NCBI GenBank assembly: GCA_013146195.2
Contig: CM028382.1
Location: forward strand, 6,766,767 to 6,830,766
Reading direction: 5' to 3'
DNA from: Codonopsis lanceolata
Lineage: Eukaryota > Streptophyta > Magnoliopsida > Asterales > Campanulaceae
DNA length: 64,000 bases
Shown: in pieces, positions 12,031 to 22,295 of the stretch
How the letters are laid out: each line of letters opens with the position of its first letter
Numbering within the stretch: the first letter of the stretch is position 1
The notes under the pieces: model-generated
What the model was told of the DNA's origin: nothing
Database searches by the model: none
What the model saw: the letters and a program-made list of their open reading frames with translations, nothing else
Translations under genes and position numbers: made by a program

Positions 12031-12732
12031 GCCGTCAAGAACATTACTTGCCAACTCGCCATGGCTGTTTCTCCATCCCGCAGTCGTGGTCGATCCATCA
12101 CTTTTGACAAGGGAATAGATTTGCTTGCCTCGCTGGGAGTGAGCTCCTCATCCATTATGACATTGATAACCCCTAATAAAGTGGAGCCTCCCGCCTAGAA
12201 CATTCCCTATCGCCTCAGATCTCGCCAAACGGCGTCTAACCGCCTCATTGATCAACTTCGAATGGCCTTCAATGGCCGCATTTCCGTGGTATGCCCATAA
12301 TCGCCATGATAGGCACACCTCTGCCTCGATCCCTCTCCTGGCCAGATTGATTCATACGGGGGGATTGGGAAGCCTCGCTCCTAATCTCAGACATAATGTC
12401 CCTCAAGAACGATTGAGCGGGTCAAGTATGAATCGCTGAAGAAACTCCTTCGCCGATCATACCGAGATTTACTCTTATTGTAACCGCCACCTCCGCCTCG
12501 ACCGCCCCTAAGCATTCCCCGCAGCCTTCACCGCTTTTTTTTCCTTCGCTGCCTCCTTAACGCACACATTTATGTGCCTCGCATGAGCATCTCTCGCATG
12601 TGTCTTCGGTTCACGATACTCAATTCCGACGCAAACCACCTTCTCCTTCTAACAATCCCTTCAAAGCACAACGTGACCTCTTGCTCGGTCAGCCCGGAAC
12701 TTGCTCGAGAACCTTGGTAAACTTCACAAATC
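12030..12732 (-). pseudogene. Gag remnant of the Tat-like element, truncated by the gap
   Basis: Minus-strand frames upstream of the protease hold FTKVLEQVPG near 12720, then a basic region with VRRRRWFASELSIVNRRHM. An Ala/Lys-rich stretch (about 12520-12570) follows, consistent with the basic C-terminal part of a gag protein. The 5' part of gag and the LTR are not in the assembled sequence. The identification rests mainly on position upstream of the protease. Confidence 0.5.
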
Positions 12733-12832
12733 NNNNNNNNNNNNNNNNNNNNNNNNNNNNNNNNNNNNNNNNNNNNNNNNNNNNNNNNNNNNNNNNNNNN
12801 NNNNNNNNNNNNNNNNNNNNNNNNNNNNNNNN
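12733..12832. other. Assembly gap (100 N)
   Basis: Exactly 100 N bases, the usual placeholder for a gap of unknown size. The retrotransposon enters it from the left and unrelated sequence leaves it on the right, so the missing DNA may be several kilobases. Confidence 0.99.
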
Positions 12833-14421
12833 GGAGGCCTAGGGATCGTTCTTATGGACCTTGCACTTGATCGGAACCGGGCCAAGAGCATCAAGATCTC
12901 ATTTGCCTAACTTAGTGGTCTGTAAGTGCTTTTATACTTTGTTTGTGTATCTCGAGAATAATCATAATTCATGCTTGGAGATCAGAGAGAAACCAACTAA
13001 TCATGAGAGGATTTGAGGATATGTAAACTTGCTAGAGAGCCAACTTTGATTTCTAATTAATTTTTTGTTTATTCTTCTTGGACTACTGCCCACCGGTACC
13101 GTTTCATCGTAAACGAAATGTCAAATACTTCTTTTTGTTTATATAAATAAAATTGGAAAATTGAGTTCCAGCATAGTAAAGTAAATGCTGCAATGAGAGG
13201 AAGGATTTTGGGAGAGAAAGGATGCATATATGTTACCAATCATAGTTGCTTACTGTACTTGAATAGAAAGCCTTCATGAAAATTACTGAGGCCTTCTGTG
13301 TTGCTTTGTAATTAGTTTCCTTATTGTATTATTCTTAGACTCCAAGATATGTTGTGTAATGGAATAAACAAATTTTAAGGTAAAATTACAAAAAATATTC
13401 AAGGTTCTCCTTTCGTTCATGAAAAAGAGTTGAGTAATTCTTTTTAGGCAATTTCCAAAAAAAGGAATAATAAAAAAATTATCCACTTTGTAATCTTCTC
13501 TATTCAAGAGAGTTGCATTAACAATTCCATCAATTAGTTTGTGTCGTTAAACAAATATAGATTTTGAAAGAAAAACTTAGAAAAAGAAAAACACGTCAAG
13601 TAATATATGGGAAGTTCAAAGAGTATAAATCCGCAACAAAAAAGTGTGGGTATTTCTAAAACATGTTGCAAATCTTGTTGTCACAAAAGAGTAGTTGCTG
13701 TCTAAAAGTTTTCTCATTTTGATTTAGTTTGTCACATTTTTCATCGACATTTATATAATTTTTCTTGTTGAAATTGGGTCCTTGTTTCCGTAAGTTAGAT
13801 TACAATTGTGTACGCTTTGTTTTTGATAGAGACTACAGTATTTGTAAATAATGTTGTGCACCAGGGGAAACTATTATCCTGTTTTCTTCCCCTTTTTTAT
13901 TCAAATGAGAAGTGGAGATGGAGGTAAACCTTAGAATTTATTGGTACGAGTGCTCAGGTTTAGCTGCTGCCTTTTTCCTCCTTGCAAATTTGAGTGTCAG
14001 ATTTTACATATTGGGTAAACTATTAAGCTATACTTGACTTGGCAAAAGATGTATTTCAATGATTTGTGTCGACATAGAAATGGTGGTCATTGTTATTTCT
14101 ACAGGGTAGGACTGTTATTAATGCGTTATACTGTCGCCGCTGCAGTTGATGCAAGTGCAACTTGCTGCACAAGAGCATTTTGTGTGACAAAGCTGAATAG
14201 CATCAATTCATCGCTTTCATAGGGCTGAATAGCATGAACTGATCCTCCTAATCTGGCATTCGAGAAGATCCCAAATCTAAGATCAATATGCTTATTTTAG
14301 TAATGATTCTCAAATTACAGAGTAATGGTACACAACCAACCATAACAAGCAACATTTAACTTGAAAAAGATGGACAACAATACAACAGCTTCCCTCTTCT
14401 CAACAAAAACAAACCTGTGCA
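12833..14421. other. Intergenic DNA, with a possible gene 3' end just after the gap
   Basis: The first bases after the gap stay open on the plus strand for about 24 codons, ending DLALDRNRAKSIKISFA and a stop at about 12907-12909. This may be the C-terminus of a gene whose remainder is lost in the gap, but I do not recognise it. The rest, to 14421, is AT-rich and shows no convincing coding frame or repeat. Confidence 0.3.
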
Positions 14422-14696
14422 TTATTTTGTAGGGGGGATCCGCATGCTCCCCGAGTAGGGTGTCTTCTGCTTCTTGAAAACAACTTCAAGAATTCCATTT
14501 GACATGAAATTCGGAGCTGTCAACCTAGCATCAATTGGTCCAGGCAATTTGAAAGAAACCCCAAAGCTTCCAGCTGGGGCCAGCTCTTGCACCTTCATCT
14601 GATATTTCTTTCCAGAAGCTTTCAGGAACTTGCTATCTGCCATCAAACCTTCTACATCCACTCGACCGTTTCCTTCAACATTAAGCTTCACTTTGC
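14422..14696 (-). pseudogene. C-terminal exon of an IDM2/IDM3-like alpha-crystallin protein
   Basis: The minus-strand exon encodes about 91 residues from KVKLNVEGNGRV through SGKKYQMKVQELAPAGSF to KLPGPIDARL and a stop after RIPPTK. This resembles the alpha-crystallin (Hsp20-like) domain of INCREASED DNA METHYLATION 2/3 proteins, which act with histone acetylation in active DNA demethylation. A splice acceptor (ttgtggcag) lies just before the exon at 14697-14699. No N-terminal exon was found to the right, where WAT1 exons begin within 350 bp. The frame is clean, but without its first exon this is probably a gene fragment. The family call comes from remembered motif similarity. Confidence 0.55.
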
Positions 14697-15031
14697 CTGC
14701 CACAACAAACAATCTCTAATCACTCACTTCTACAATCTGTCCCTTGTTCTAAATATTTCCCTTTAGTTTTACTTGCCTGAGATTGCAATAAGAAGCTAAA
14801 CATTAAAAGTATTACTAAAATTTGTCAATCTCAAAGAAAATTTGGCTTAAACTCGAATGTCAGAGGTCAATTATGATTGAAATTGTTAGGAAGTTAGGAA
14901 TCATATACCCAAATGCTCCATGCATTGTTACCCAAAGAGACCAATTCAATTCCCCTAAAACTTGAATCTCCAAAACACTGATTAATTGATTCCCTTCCAC
15001 GAGATTTGAATTCTATACACTATCTACTTAC

Positions 15032-15470
15032 CGAGTATAAAATGGAAAATAACCTCATTTCAGGTTGTAGACTGAATGGACTTAGGTCCCTTTCCAAAAT
15101 CAAAGAGACAAGAGCAGATAGAATTGTCACAACAAAGCAGTAAGCCAAGGTTACAGTCACTTCTGCTGGGTATTTCCTGAGAATCAGTGCCTGAATCCAT
15201 TAGCAAAGTAACTGGTCATTAACATACCAAAAATATGTATGTATTAATGAATCATTATATATACTTACGTACTTGTACAATCATAAACAAAGAAGAGAAG
15301 ACACTATCAATTGCGATAAACAGTCCCCCGATGGTCCAGTCTGATGGTTGTGCAGTTGTGCTAGAAGCTGATGAGGGATTATTTAATGTAAAACCATTTG
15401 GGATTATTGAAGAAGATAACATTTTAACCTTAATTTGAGATTCAGATTCATAGTGAAAGGAGACGCTCTT
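15032..15470 (-). pseudogene. Two exons of a WAT1-related (EamA/MtN21) transporter
   Basis: The exon at 15032-15190 encodes 53 residues starting ALILRKYPAEVTVTLAYCF and including LVSLILERD, the central part of plant WAT1-related transporters (ten-helix DMT superfamily membrane proteins; WAT1 exports auxin from vacuoles). The upstream exon ends at 15273 with DWTIGGLFIAIDSVFSSLF then MIVQ, followed by the donor gtacgtaag; its start is unclear. The 15190 exon has acceptor gattcag and donor gtaagt, so the exon-intron structure is retained. The exons for the first and last helices are missing on both sides, so this is a fragment of a gene. Confidence 0.7.
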
Positions 15471-15941
15471 ACCTAAATAAGATTGCAAGAACAAAGGTAA
15501 AACCATCATCTCTAATTTGGCAACAATTGTGGCTACACAACCATCTACAATTTTGTAGTACAAAGGAATATTTATTGAATATAGCTGCGAATATTTCTAT
15601 TCTAGCTTTTTGTAGTACAATAGTTGGTTTTCGTTTTTGACAATTGCAATATATTAGATTGTAGTTGTACATAGTCAATTTAATATTTGCTCTTATGTTT
15701 AAAAATTCAGATTGCGAGAAATGCTGTCACAGATTCGTTCCTATGGCTATTCAGATTATGAGATATGTGGAAAATGAGTTTGAATTTCAGAAGACTTCTT
15801 CTTGCAGTGTAACATCCTTCGCTAACCATGCTTTTGAAGTTGAGACGCATCATATTTAATGAGAAACTTCAAGGTAGTGATTGTGCACCAGTGAAATCTC
15901 TAACTTATACTCAAAGTCATGTGGACTTGTAAGATGCAGGT

Positions 15942-16022
15942 TTAGATTTTAGATTTTAGATTTTAGATTTTAGATTTTAGATTTTAGATTTTAGATTTTA
16001 GATTTTAGATTTTAGATTTTAG
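15942..16022. repeat. Heptamer microsatellite (ATTTTAG)n
   Basis: About eleven near-perfect copies of attttag in a row, starting in aggtttagattttag. The unit is one step away from the plant telomere heptamer TTTAGGG, but no TTTAGGG copies are present. Confidence 0.95.
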
Positions 16023-16139
16023 GTACATGATAGTAACAATCGGTGTGGAAATGTTCATTTGTAGTGCTAGTTATGTGATGTAATTTGTATTGTTTTATGC
16101 TGCAGCCGTGTTGAGAAATGTTCAAGTAGATATATGTTT

Positions 16140-16445
16140 TTGTTTATCTTCGACATAACTTTGTTTCAATTCTTATGGACGATGTTTCGTCGTTTAATGT
16201 GTTGGGGGTATATTTTATTTAGATACGAATGACTTAAAGTTCAAATGAGTTGATTCGTCTTAACTCGACTTATTTGATCAGTTTATTATTTTTGGGTTGT
16301 ACTATGTCGCATCGCGACTCTGATGAGAAATGTCTAAAATATATTTTGTTTCTTTTCAATATGAATATTTTCTGTACTTTGATTAAATTCTTATGGGTGA
16401 TGTTTCGTTGTTTAATGTGTTGGAGGTATATTTTATTTATCTATA
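16140..16445. repeat. Imperfect direct duplication, period about 220 bp
   Basis: gatgtttcgtcgtttaatgt near 16180 recurs as gatgtttcgttgtttaatgt near 16400. The flanks also match (attcttatgg upstream, gtatattttattta downstream), indicating an old tandem duplication in non-coding DNA. Confidence 0.7.
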
Positions 16446-16455
16446 AAAATAAATA

Positions 16456-16590
16456 AATAACGGGTTAAAACGGGTTGACCTGCTTTAACCCGACCCATCT
16501 GACCCATTTAATATTTGGGTTGTGGCAGATCATGACTTATTTTAACCCATTACCTACTTCAACCAAACCCAATTGACACCCCTAATTATT
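16456..16590. mobile_element. hAT-like MITE end (GACCC/GGGTT rich), other end not found
   Basis: The stretch is built from gggtt and aaccc runs and ends in caattgacacccctaa, the kind of terminus seen in plant hAT MITEs whose other end reads taggggtgtcaatt. The matching left terminus is absent, so the copy is truncated. Confidence 0.5.
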
Positions 16591-17133
16591 TGCTTTATCC
16601 CAGTTACTTTGTGCATTGGGATGATCATTTATCCATCTAACTTCTTTGTTATTTTAACTTTTTTTTAACAATAATACGTGCAAGACTATTATTCAATGAG
16701 ATGGAGAGTGTGACAATAGGTGAAATAAAAGATTTGTTGGTCAAGTCTCTTCATCTCGTAAAACTTGTTCCATGAAATTACGTATACCATAGTTTGATAA
16801 GCATTGCAACATACTTCTTTCATTCAAAGATGATGACTACAATTTTTGTGACAATGAGGCTAAATGCTCAAGTATTTTGTAACATGACCAACTCTAAGTA
16901 GGGCTGGAAATGAATCGAGCTTATGATGAAGAAGTTGTGCTCAACTCGAACAAAACTTCTAGGTCATGCTTGCTAATGAAGCCGAGTTTGAACATTAAAC
17001 TAAGGCTCGCGAATTCTCATGGACAATTCATAAAATATAGATGCCTAAATATGTATTTTCTATGCTAGAGTAGTTTATTTTGTTAGACCACCGAAGCATT
17101 ATACCTTTTTAATGCAAATTTGCATATTTATAT

Positions 17134-17916
17134 TGATATGCCCGGCCCAAGTCGGGTCACGAGCCAGGCACGAGCTACTATCACGTGCCGGTCACAAGCG
17201 TAATCAATGTGGAACCCGTCGGCCTAGCGGGCAAAATAATGGAAGCATTAAGCAGCGGGCATCGAGGTTCTCATCAAACTGCAGGCACGGCCTTGCTGTC
17301 CGACCGAGGGGGCCATGCCCGGACACCACACTCATACCTAGCAGAGGAATCAGATTCATTTCGTCCCAACCTGGTCGAGCATTGGCCCTGCCTGCCCGAC
17401 CAGGGGCCATCCCTTGGATCTACATTAACTTCAAGAGCAGTGCACATCAAGCAGCCGGGCAGAGCCTTGCTTGCATGGGTACATATCGAACAGGAAACAC
17501 TAGAGGGTTGCTCCTCAAGACAAGTCAAAGGTTTCCATGATTGAGCAGGTCACTTACCATATCTGCTCCTACATCTACGGGGCCAGCCGCCTATCATGCC
17601 TAAAATCAAGGGATTCTCTCCTTGATTGATTAGGTATCTAAGAAAACTGAATTCTAGACGGATTCAATCACATTGGGGACCTATAAATACCTCTCCATAA
17701 GCCATAATAAGGTACACACACTTTTTGAGCCTTGACACTCTGTCAAATTGCTTTCAGACCTGAACACGGTACTTACTCTCACGCCGGAGGGGTTTCGCGA
17801 GGCCCTGCCTTGCACTTCCACTCAGGTTTTCTTGTGTTCTTAGACAGACTCAAGGAAGGAGATTCAAGTCTAGATATCCTTATACGGACGATCCAAGCTG
17901 CATTTGTGCCACATCA
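17134..17916 (+). mobile_element. Solo LTR, 783 bp, GC-rich, target duplication TATAT
   Basis: It starts TGATATGCCCGGCCC and ends GCCACATCA, giving near-perfect terminal inverted repeats (TGATATG/CACATCA). It is flanked by the 5-bp direct repeat TATAT at 17129-17133 and 17917-17921. A promoter-like CTATAAATACCTC lies near 17680, and the following region (ttactctcacgccgg near 17772) resembles the R/U5 part of plant Ty3/gypsy LTRs. That puts the LTR on the plus strand. It is much more GC-rich than the surrounding DNA. The open frames in it have no recognisable protein content and are not annotated. Confidence 0.88.
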
Positions 17917-17921
17917 TATAT

Positions 17922-19029
17922 GTACAATGCAGAGTCCAAGTCAAGTTTGAGCATCACATATGCAATTCTCAACGATTAATGAATATAAGTTTTTTATTTT
18001 TTATTTTGCAAACTATTGTACCAAAATGACATCAACTTATTGTACTGCACACTCTTCATTTACTGTTCCATTTCTTTTTATTAAATTAACAATTGACTCA
18101 ATTTCATTTCTTTAGTTTAATATGCATTTTTTATTTGACATTTTACACAAATTTTAATAAGGTATTTGAATTTTTTATTTTTTAATTATTTTTATATAAT
18201 CATTTATTAATGTCAAATCAATAAGCACATATATTTTCTATCGCACAACTATGAAGACTATTATAGAATTTTGACAACTTTATATATTGATTTTATCTAG
18301 TAAATAATTATAAATTACTTAAAGAGTAAATAAATACATTAGTACTAATATATTAACCTTTAAATAACTTAATATTGAGTAAGAAGTCAAATTTGAATAG
18401 AGAGAAAAGAGAAAAAATGGCTAGAAACTTCAAAAAATCATAGTTTTTTTTTTTTTGATATCCAAATGAAACGAACTAAGTCGCTATATATAGGTGAAAA
18501 TGTGTACTTTAATTTAAATATAAAAAAATGATTTTTATGGTTGAAAATTGATCGAAAACAACAAAAGGAGGAAAAGTAATTTGGTCCAACTAATGGCTGT
18601 CACGTGGAAAGAGAGTCCGGATCCTCTATTCCAAAATTGTATTTCATCTCCTATTCCACCGTCGGATTCTTGTCACGTGTCAATAAGAAATCTTCGCAAA
18701 AGGAAATATTGAACTAGATTTTACGGATTTTTATTGTTATGGAAACACAATCAATTTAGTAATTGATTTTGTTTATTTACCGAGTTTAAAGATTGTGTAG
18801 AAACTCGGTCGTTATGTATCATTTATCATTTATATCCAAAACGATATCGTTTTGCTTCTATATGGCTTAGCTTAGCACGAGAGATTGTATTGCTCCTGAG
18901 TCCTGAGTCCTGAGTTACAATTTTAATTACTTATTAATTATTCCATAAGAACCCATGTTATTTGAGAAAATTTCAAAGAATCCATTTACGCAAAGTGTTG
19001 TGGAAATATGAAGCATTAGATTTGTAGAC
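17922..19029. other. AT-rich intergenic stretch
   Basis: No coding frame is seen. Two CACGTG G-box cores lie near 18600 and 18675, and three copies of tcctgag stand in a row near 18894-18914. Otherwise the sequence is AT-rich with homopolymer T runs. Confidence 0.6.
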
Positions 19030-19037
19030 TAACTGTA

Positions 19038-19293
19038 GGGGTGGCAATTCGTGTTATCGTGTCGTGTTCGTGCCTCATTATCGTGTTTTAATATTATCTA
19101 TCTTATTTGATCATAAATAAAACAATAAATATTAATTTGAATATATTAACAATTTCGTGCCTTTCGTGTCGTGTTTCGTGTTGTGTCGTGTCGTGTCGTG
19201 CTGGGCTTATCGTGTCATTTGTCTCTGTAATCGTGTTTTATAATCATGTCTTATTGGTTCGTGCTAACGTGCCGTGTCAGGCATTGCCACCCC
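19038..19293. mobile_element. hAT-type MITE, 256 bp
   Basis: Terminal inverted repeats GGGGTGGCAAT / ATTGCCACCCC enclose a non-coding interior full of cgtgtcgtg repeats. The flanking octamers taactgta (19030-19037) and tgtctgta (19294-19301) agree at 6 of 8 positions, fitting an aged 8-bp hAT target duplication. Confidence 0.8.
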
Positions 19294-19774
19294 TGTCTGT
19301 AGGTGAAGTGAAGCTCATGTTGATTGTTGGGCCACTACATTATTCTTAGTTTAATGACCTGTTTGACACGTAATGAACCTCTTTAATTTTATTTTATTTT
19401 TTGTCTCAAAATGAATATCTTTTTATGTATGAAATTATTAAAGTCATATTTTCTATTTATTACCCGCTTTAGTTACTTGTAATTGAAAAAAATGCATAAT
19501 TTTTTAAATATATTTTTACAAATGAAATTAACTCTTTGGGACAGCAAAGAAGGAAAGAAGAACCATTTTTTGAGACGGATAGAGTAAGTTTTAATGTGTG
19601 CTTGCAATATTATATATAGTGTGAACACTAAGAATACTCGTATATAATATATACACACATGTATTATCAAAATAAAAACAAACACTAATTTAAAGACCGT
19701 AAGATAATATTATCTTTCTTACTTTTCCTCACTTTTTGGATTTGTGTAGACAATATGTAAACAACGGTTCAGTT

Positions 19775-20130
19775 TTGTTTAATTTAGGCTAAAATCGCAA
19801 ACCAAACCATCTTTCATTGGTTTCATTTTTTAAACTGAACCGAGCTAGTTAATTTGGTTTGGTTCAGTTCAATTTTAGAGTTCAAATAATTTTTTTATGA
19901 ATCAAATTAATCATTGTTATATTATTAAATAAATACTTTTAATATTGATAGATCTACATTAAAATAGAGGTGAATGAGATATTAATTGTTCATTAACATC
20001 AAATGTTAAAAATAAGATTTTAAAAGCAAGATCACAAATAAAATATTAAAATAATTTATATATAATAGTTTAGCTCAGTTTGGTTTAAGTACAAAAATCA
20101 CAAACCAAATCGATTGAGTTTTAAGTTATC
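19775..20130. repeat. Dispersed repeat block, copy 1
   Basis: The right half (about 19955-20130, containing attaaaatagaggtgaatga) is a direct repeat of 21612-21781. The left half (19775-19950) is present at about 21425-21605 in the opposite orientation. The last part, gattgagttttaagtta, recurs before both 21782 and 22296. No coding content is visible. Confidence 0.85.
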
Positions 20131-20444
20131 TATAATACAATAAAGGTCAGTGTTGTAAGCTTACAATTGAATTGAGATAAAAAGATGTTAGGATTTACTG
20201 TTTTACGGTGATCCAACGGCCTTTATTTCCCTCAGCTCTCGCGTGTACGAATGACGGTTTTCCCAGCGAGTATTCTTTTCCTCTTTCTTGCAATTCCTCC
20301 TGACTCTTTCTCTTCCCTATTATGGTTTTACAGTTTTACATTTTTAATGTTTTATGTTATCGTAATTAACTTAATCAATTTAATTTTTTTCTGACCCGTA
20401 ATTATTTTACAGTTTTATAGTTTAATCTAGTACAGATTCTGTCA

Positions 20445-20760
20445 TAACCTCGTGAGCGTGAATCCCACAGAGGGCGAAGCCAGCAAGAGGGGCCAGCTAG
20501 CCATCGGGTTGTTCCGAGTGTGCACTCTCGGTTGGGACCCCAGGCAGGAGAAGATTCAGCATAGTCTCGCTGCCGCCGAAAGTCACCTTCTCCCCGAAGG
20601 TTACATCCCCGACGCCCACGTTCACCGTCTCCTCACAGATCGCGTGCTCGTAATCATCGCACTCCATCTTCTAGGAGATCACATGCTTGCCGACCGCGGT
20701 CCCCTTCACCTGGAAAGACACAAAGGCATATGTCCATATCCATGCTCCTCCTTCTAGGTC
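20445..20760 (-). pseudogene. GC-rich captured exon-like fragment, product not recognised
   Basis: This 300-bp island is far richer in GC than the surroundings. On the minus strand it has a polypyrimidine tract and splice acceptor (gtgtctttccag) near 20711-20725, followed by a frame reading VKGTAVGKHVIS, one stop, then KMECDDYEHAICEETVNVG and VTFGEKVTFGGSETML. The plus-strand frame of 101 codons is also open, but the acceptor supports the minus strand. I do not recognise the family. Its position inside a Helitron suggests a captured gene piece. Confidence 0.45.
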
Positions 20761-20807
20761 TATTAATGGCTATGCTCAAAATAACAGGTTATATCTATCT
20801 TTATCTC

Positions 20808-20836
20808 TCTCTCTCACTCACACACACACACACAAC
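20808..20836. repeat. CT/CA microsatellite
   Basis: A tct run followed by about nine ca units. Confidence 0.9.
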
Positions 20837-21394
20837 TTTTTTTTACAACAATACACTGATTGATCAGAAATGTTAAGCTCCACAAGTAGAACCCATTGTT
20901 CGCACTCATATAATACAAATTGTCCATTTAATTTGTTTCGGGTCAAATTTATCTTTCATCTGCGTGTGAATAGGTAATAGGATCCGAGTAAATAAGTAAA
21001 AAAATAATTTTATATACTGCTCCAAGACAGTAAATAAATATAAACAAAAAAGGTAAAAAGAACAATATGGGAAGGGGGAGGATCGTGAAGGCCACGTTCC
21101 CTCTGCTTTATAGGATTGGGGTCGACAGAAGGAAAAAAAATAGTAGCCACTAATGTAGCCAACAACAACTTCCCATTCTGATAAAGCCTGCCATATCCTT
21201 TTCTTTCTCTCTCTCTCTCTCTAAACATCCATAAACAAACAGAGAGGAGTACCACGGGTCTACTTTTGTAGACCATATATAGGATTATAGGAATAGGGTT
21301 ATTAAAACTCCTGATGTCATCCTTGTTCCTCCAAATTTGTTTGCTGGACATAAGAGCATCCCATCGTATGTTTTAAAGTCATACTAGTATTTAA

Positions 21395-21860
21395 GAATTG
21401 GGAATACACAACGGCACAATTTCTTAGACAATGTGTGTGTGTTATCAATATTAAAAGTATTTATTTAATAATATAACAATGATTAATTTGATTCATAAAA
21501 AAGTTATTTGAACTCTAAAACTGAACCGAACTAAACCAAATTAATTAGCTTGATTCAGTTTAAAAAATGAAACCGATGAAATATGATTTGGTTCGTGATT
21601 TTAACCTAAATTAAAATAGAGGTGAATGAGATATTAATTGTTCATTAACATCAATTATTAAAAATAAGATTTTAAAAGCAAGAACACAAATAAAATATTA
21701 AAATAATTTATATATAACAGTTCAGCACAGTTTAGTTTAAGTACAAAAATCACAAACCAAATCGCTTGAGTTTTAAATTATTAGAACTAATACTGAAGTG
21801 TCTTAAACCAAAATTAAACCAAACTAGTCGGTGGTTCCAAACTTCCAGCTTTTCAAATTT
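21395..21860. repeat. Dispersed repeat block, copy 2, with an empty Helitron site
   Basis: 21425-21605 is the reverse complement of 19775-19950, and 21612-21781 is a direct repeat of 19955-20130. At 21781/21782 the host sequence aaatta|ttagaactaatactg runs on without an insertion. It continues into cggtggttcc and cttccagcttttcaa, which are found again after Helitron 2 at 23653-23740. Confidence 0.85.
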
Positions 21861-22295
21861 ACAATCTTCGGTCGACAGTGCCTTATCTTTTTTAGAAAAT
21901 TACAAACTGGTACACTTAGGCCTATTTTCAACTGTTTTAAAGCCAAAAAAAAAATCAGAAAAAACACTTTTGATGCACGCGATGCATTGTTTGATTAGGC
22001 GATGCATCGATTGATATCAGACGGTACATACATTTACGCATTGCAATACATGTTTTCGTTTATCACGATACATGACATGAACAGAAGTGTATTTTTAGTT
22101 TTTTTAAAAATATCAATTAATAAAGCGATTGAAAATACATCAAAATACTGTGACTTGAATTTCTCATTTTCTCCACACCATTATATATGTTCAATGATTA
22201 TTGGAAAAATTGCGGGCCGGTCCACTTTTCAAAGTATTAACTTAGTTTGGTTTAAGTACAAAAATCACAAACCAAATCGATTGAGTTTTAAATTA

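Larger units (their letters stand above)
2142..12732 (-). mobile_element. Decayed Tat-like Ty3/gypsy LTR retrotransposon, 5' end lost in assembly gap
   Basis: Reading the minus strand from 12732 down to 2142 gives gag, protease, reverse transcriptase, RNase H, a second RNase H-like segment and integrase, which is the Ty3/gypsy order. The extra RNase H region and a long non-pol region with an antisense ORF before the 3' LTR fit the plant Tat/Retand lineage. The left edge is placed where the tandem array stops and TGATGCGTCC begins, a TG typical of LTR ends. Many frameshifts and stops show the element is dead. The 5' LTR, primer site and target duplication cannot be seen because the sequence enters 100 Ns and does not resume in the satellite. 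Confidence 0.8.
20131..21387 (+). mobile_element. Helitron 1, non-autonomous, carrying a GC-rich gene piece
   Basis: The 5' end TCTATAATACAATAAAGG follows an A and matches Helitron 2 (22296) closely for about 300 bp; the host sequence before it is the same. The proposed 3' end, CCATCGTATG...CATACTAG followed by T at 21388, has CTAG like Helitron 2 but a degenerate hairpin region, so the right boundary is less sure. No replicase/helicase gene is present. Confidence 0.55.

Noticed and set aside
2142..12732. Endogenous pararetrovirus
   Set aside because: An integrase and a Ty3/gypsy domain order are present and no viral movement or coat protein was recognised, so an LTR retrotransposon is the better call.
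15942..16022. Interstitial telomere repeat
   Set aside because: The unit is ATTTTAG, not TTTAGGG; no true telomere heptamers are present.
17112..17544. Two long plus-strand frames of 119 and 142 codons
   Set aside because: They lie wholly inside the GC-rich solo LTR with perfect TATAT duplication; several frames are open at once because of base composition, and no family motif is present.
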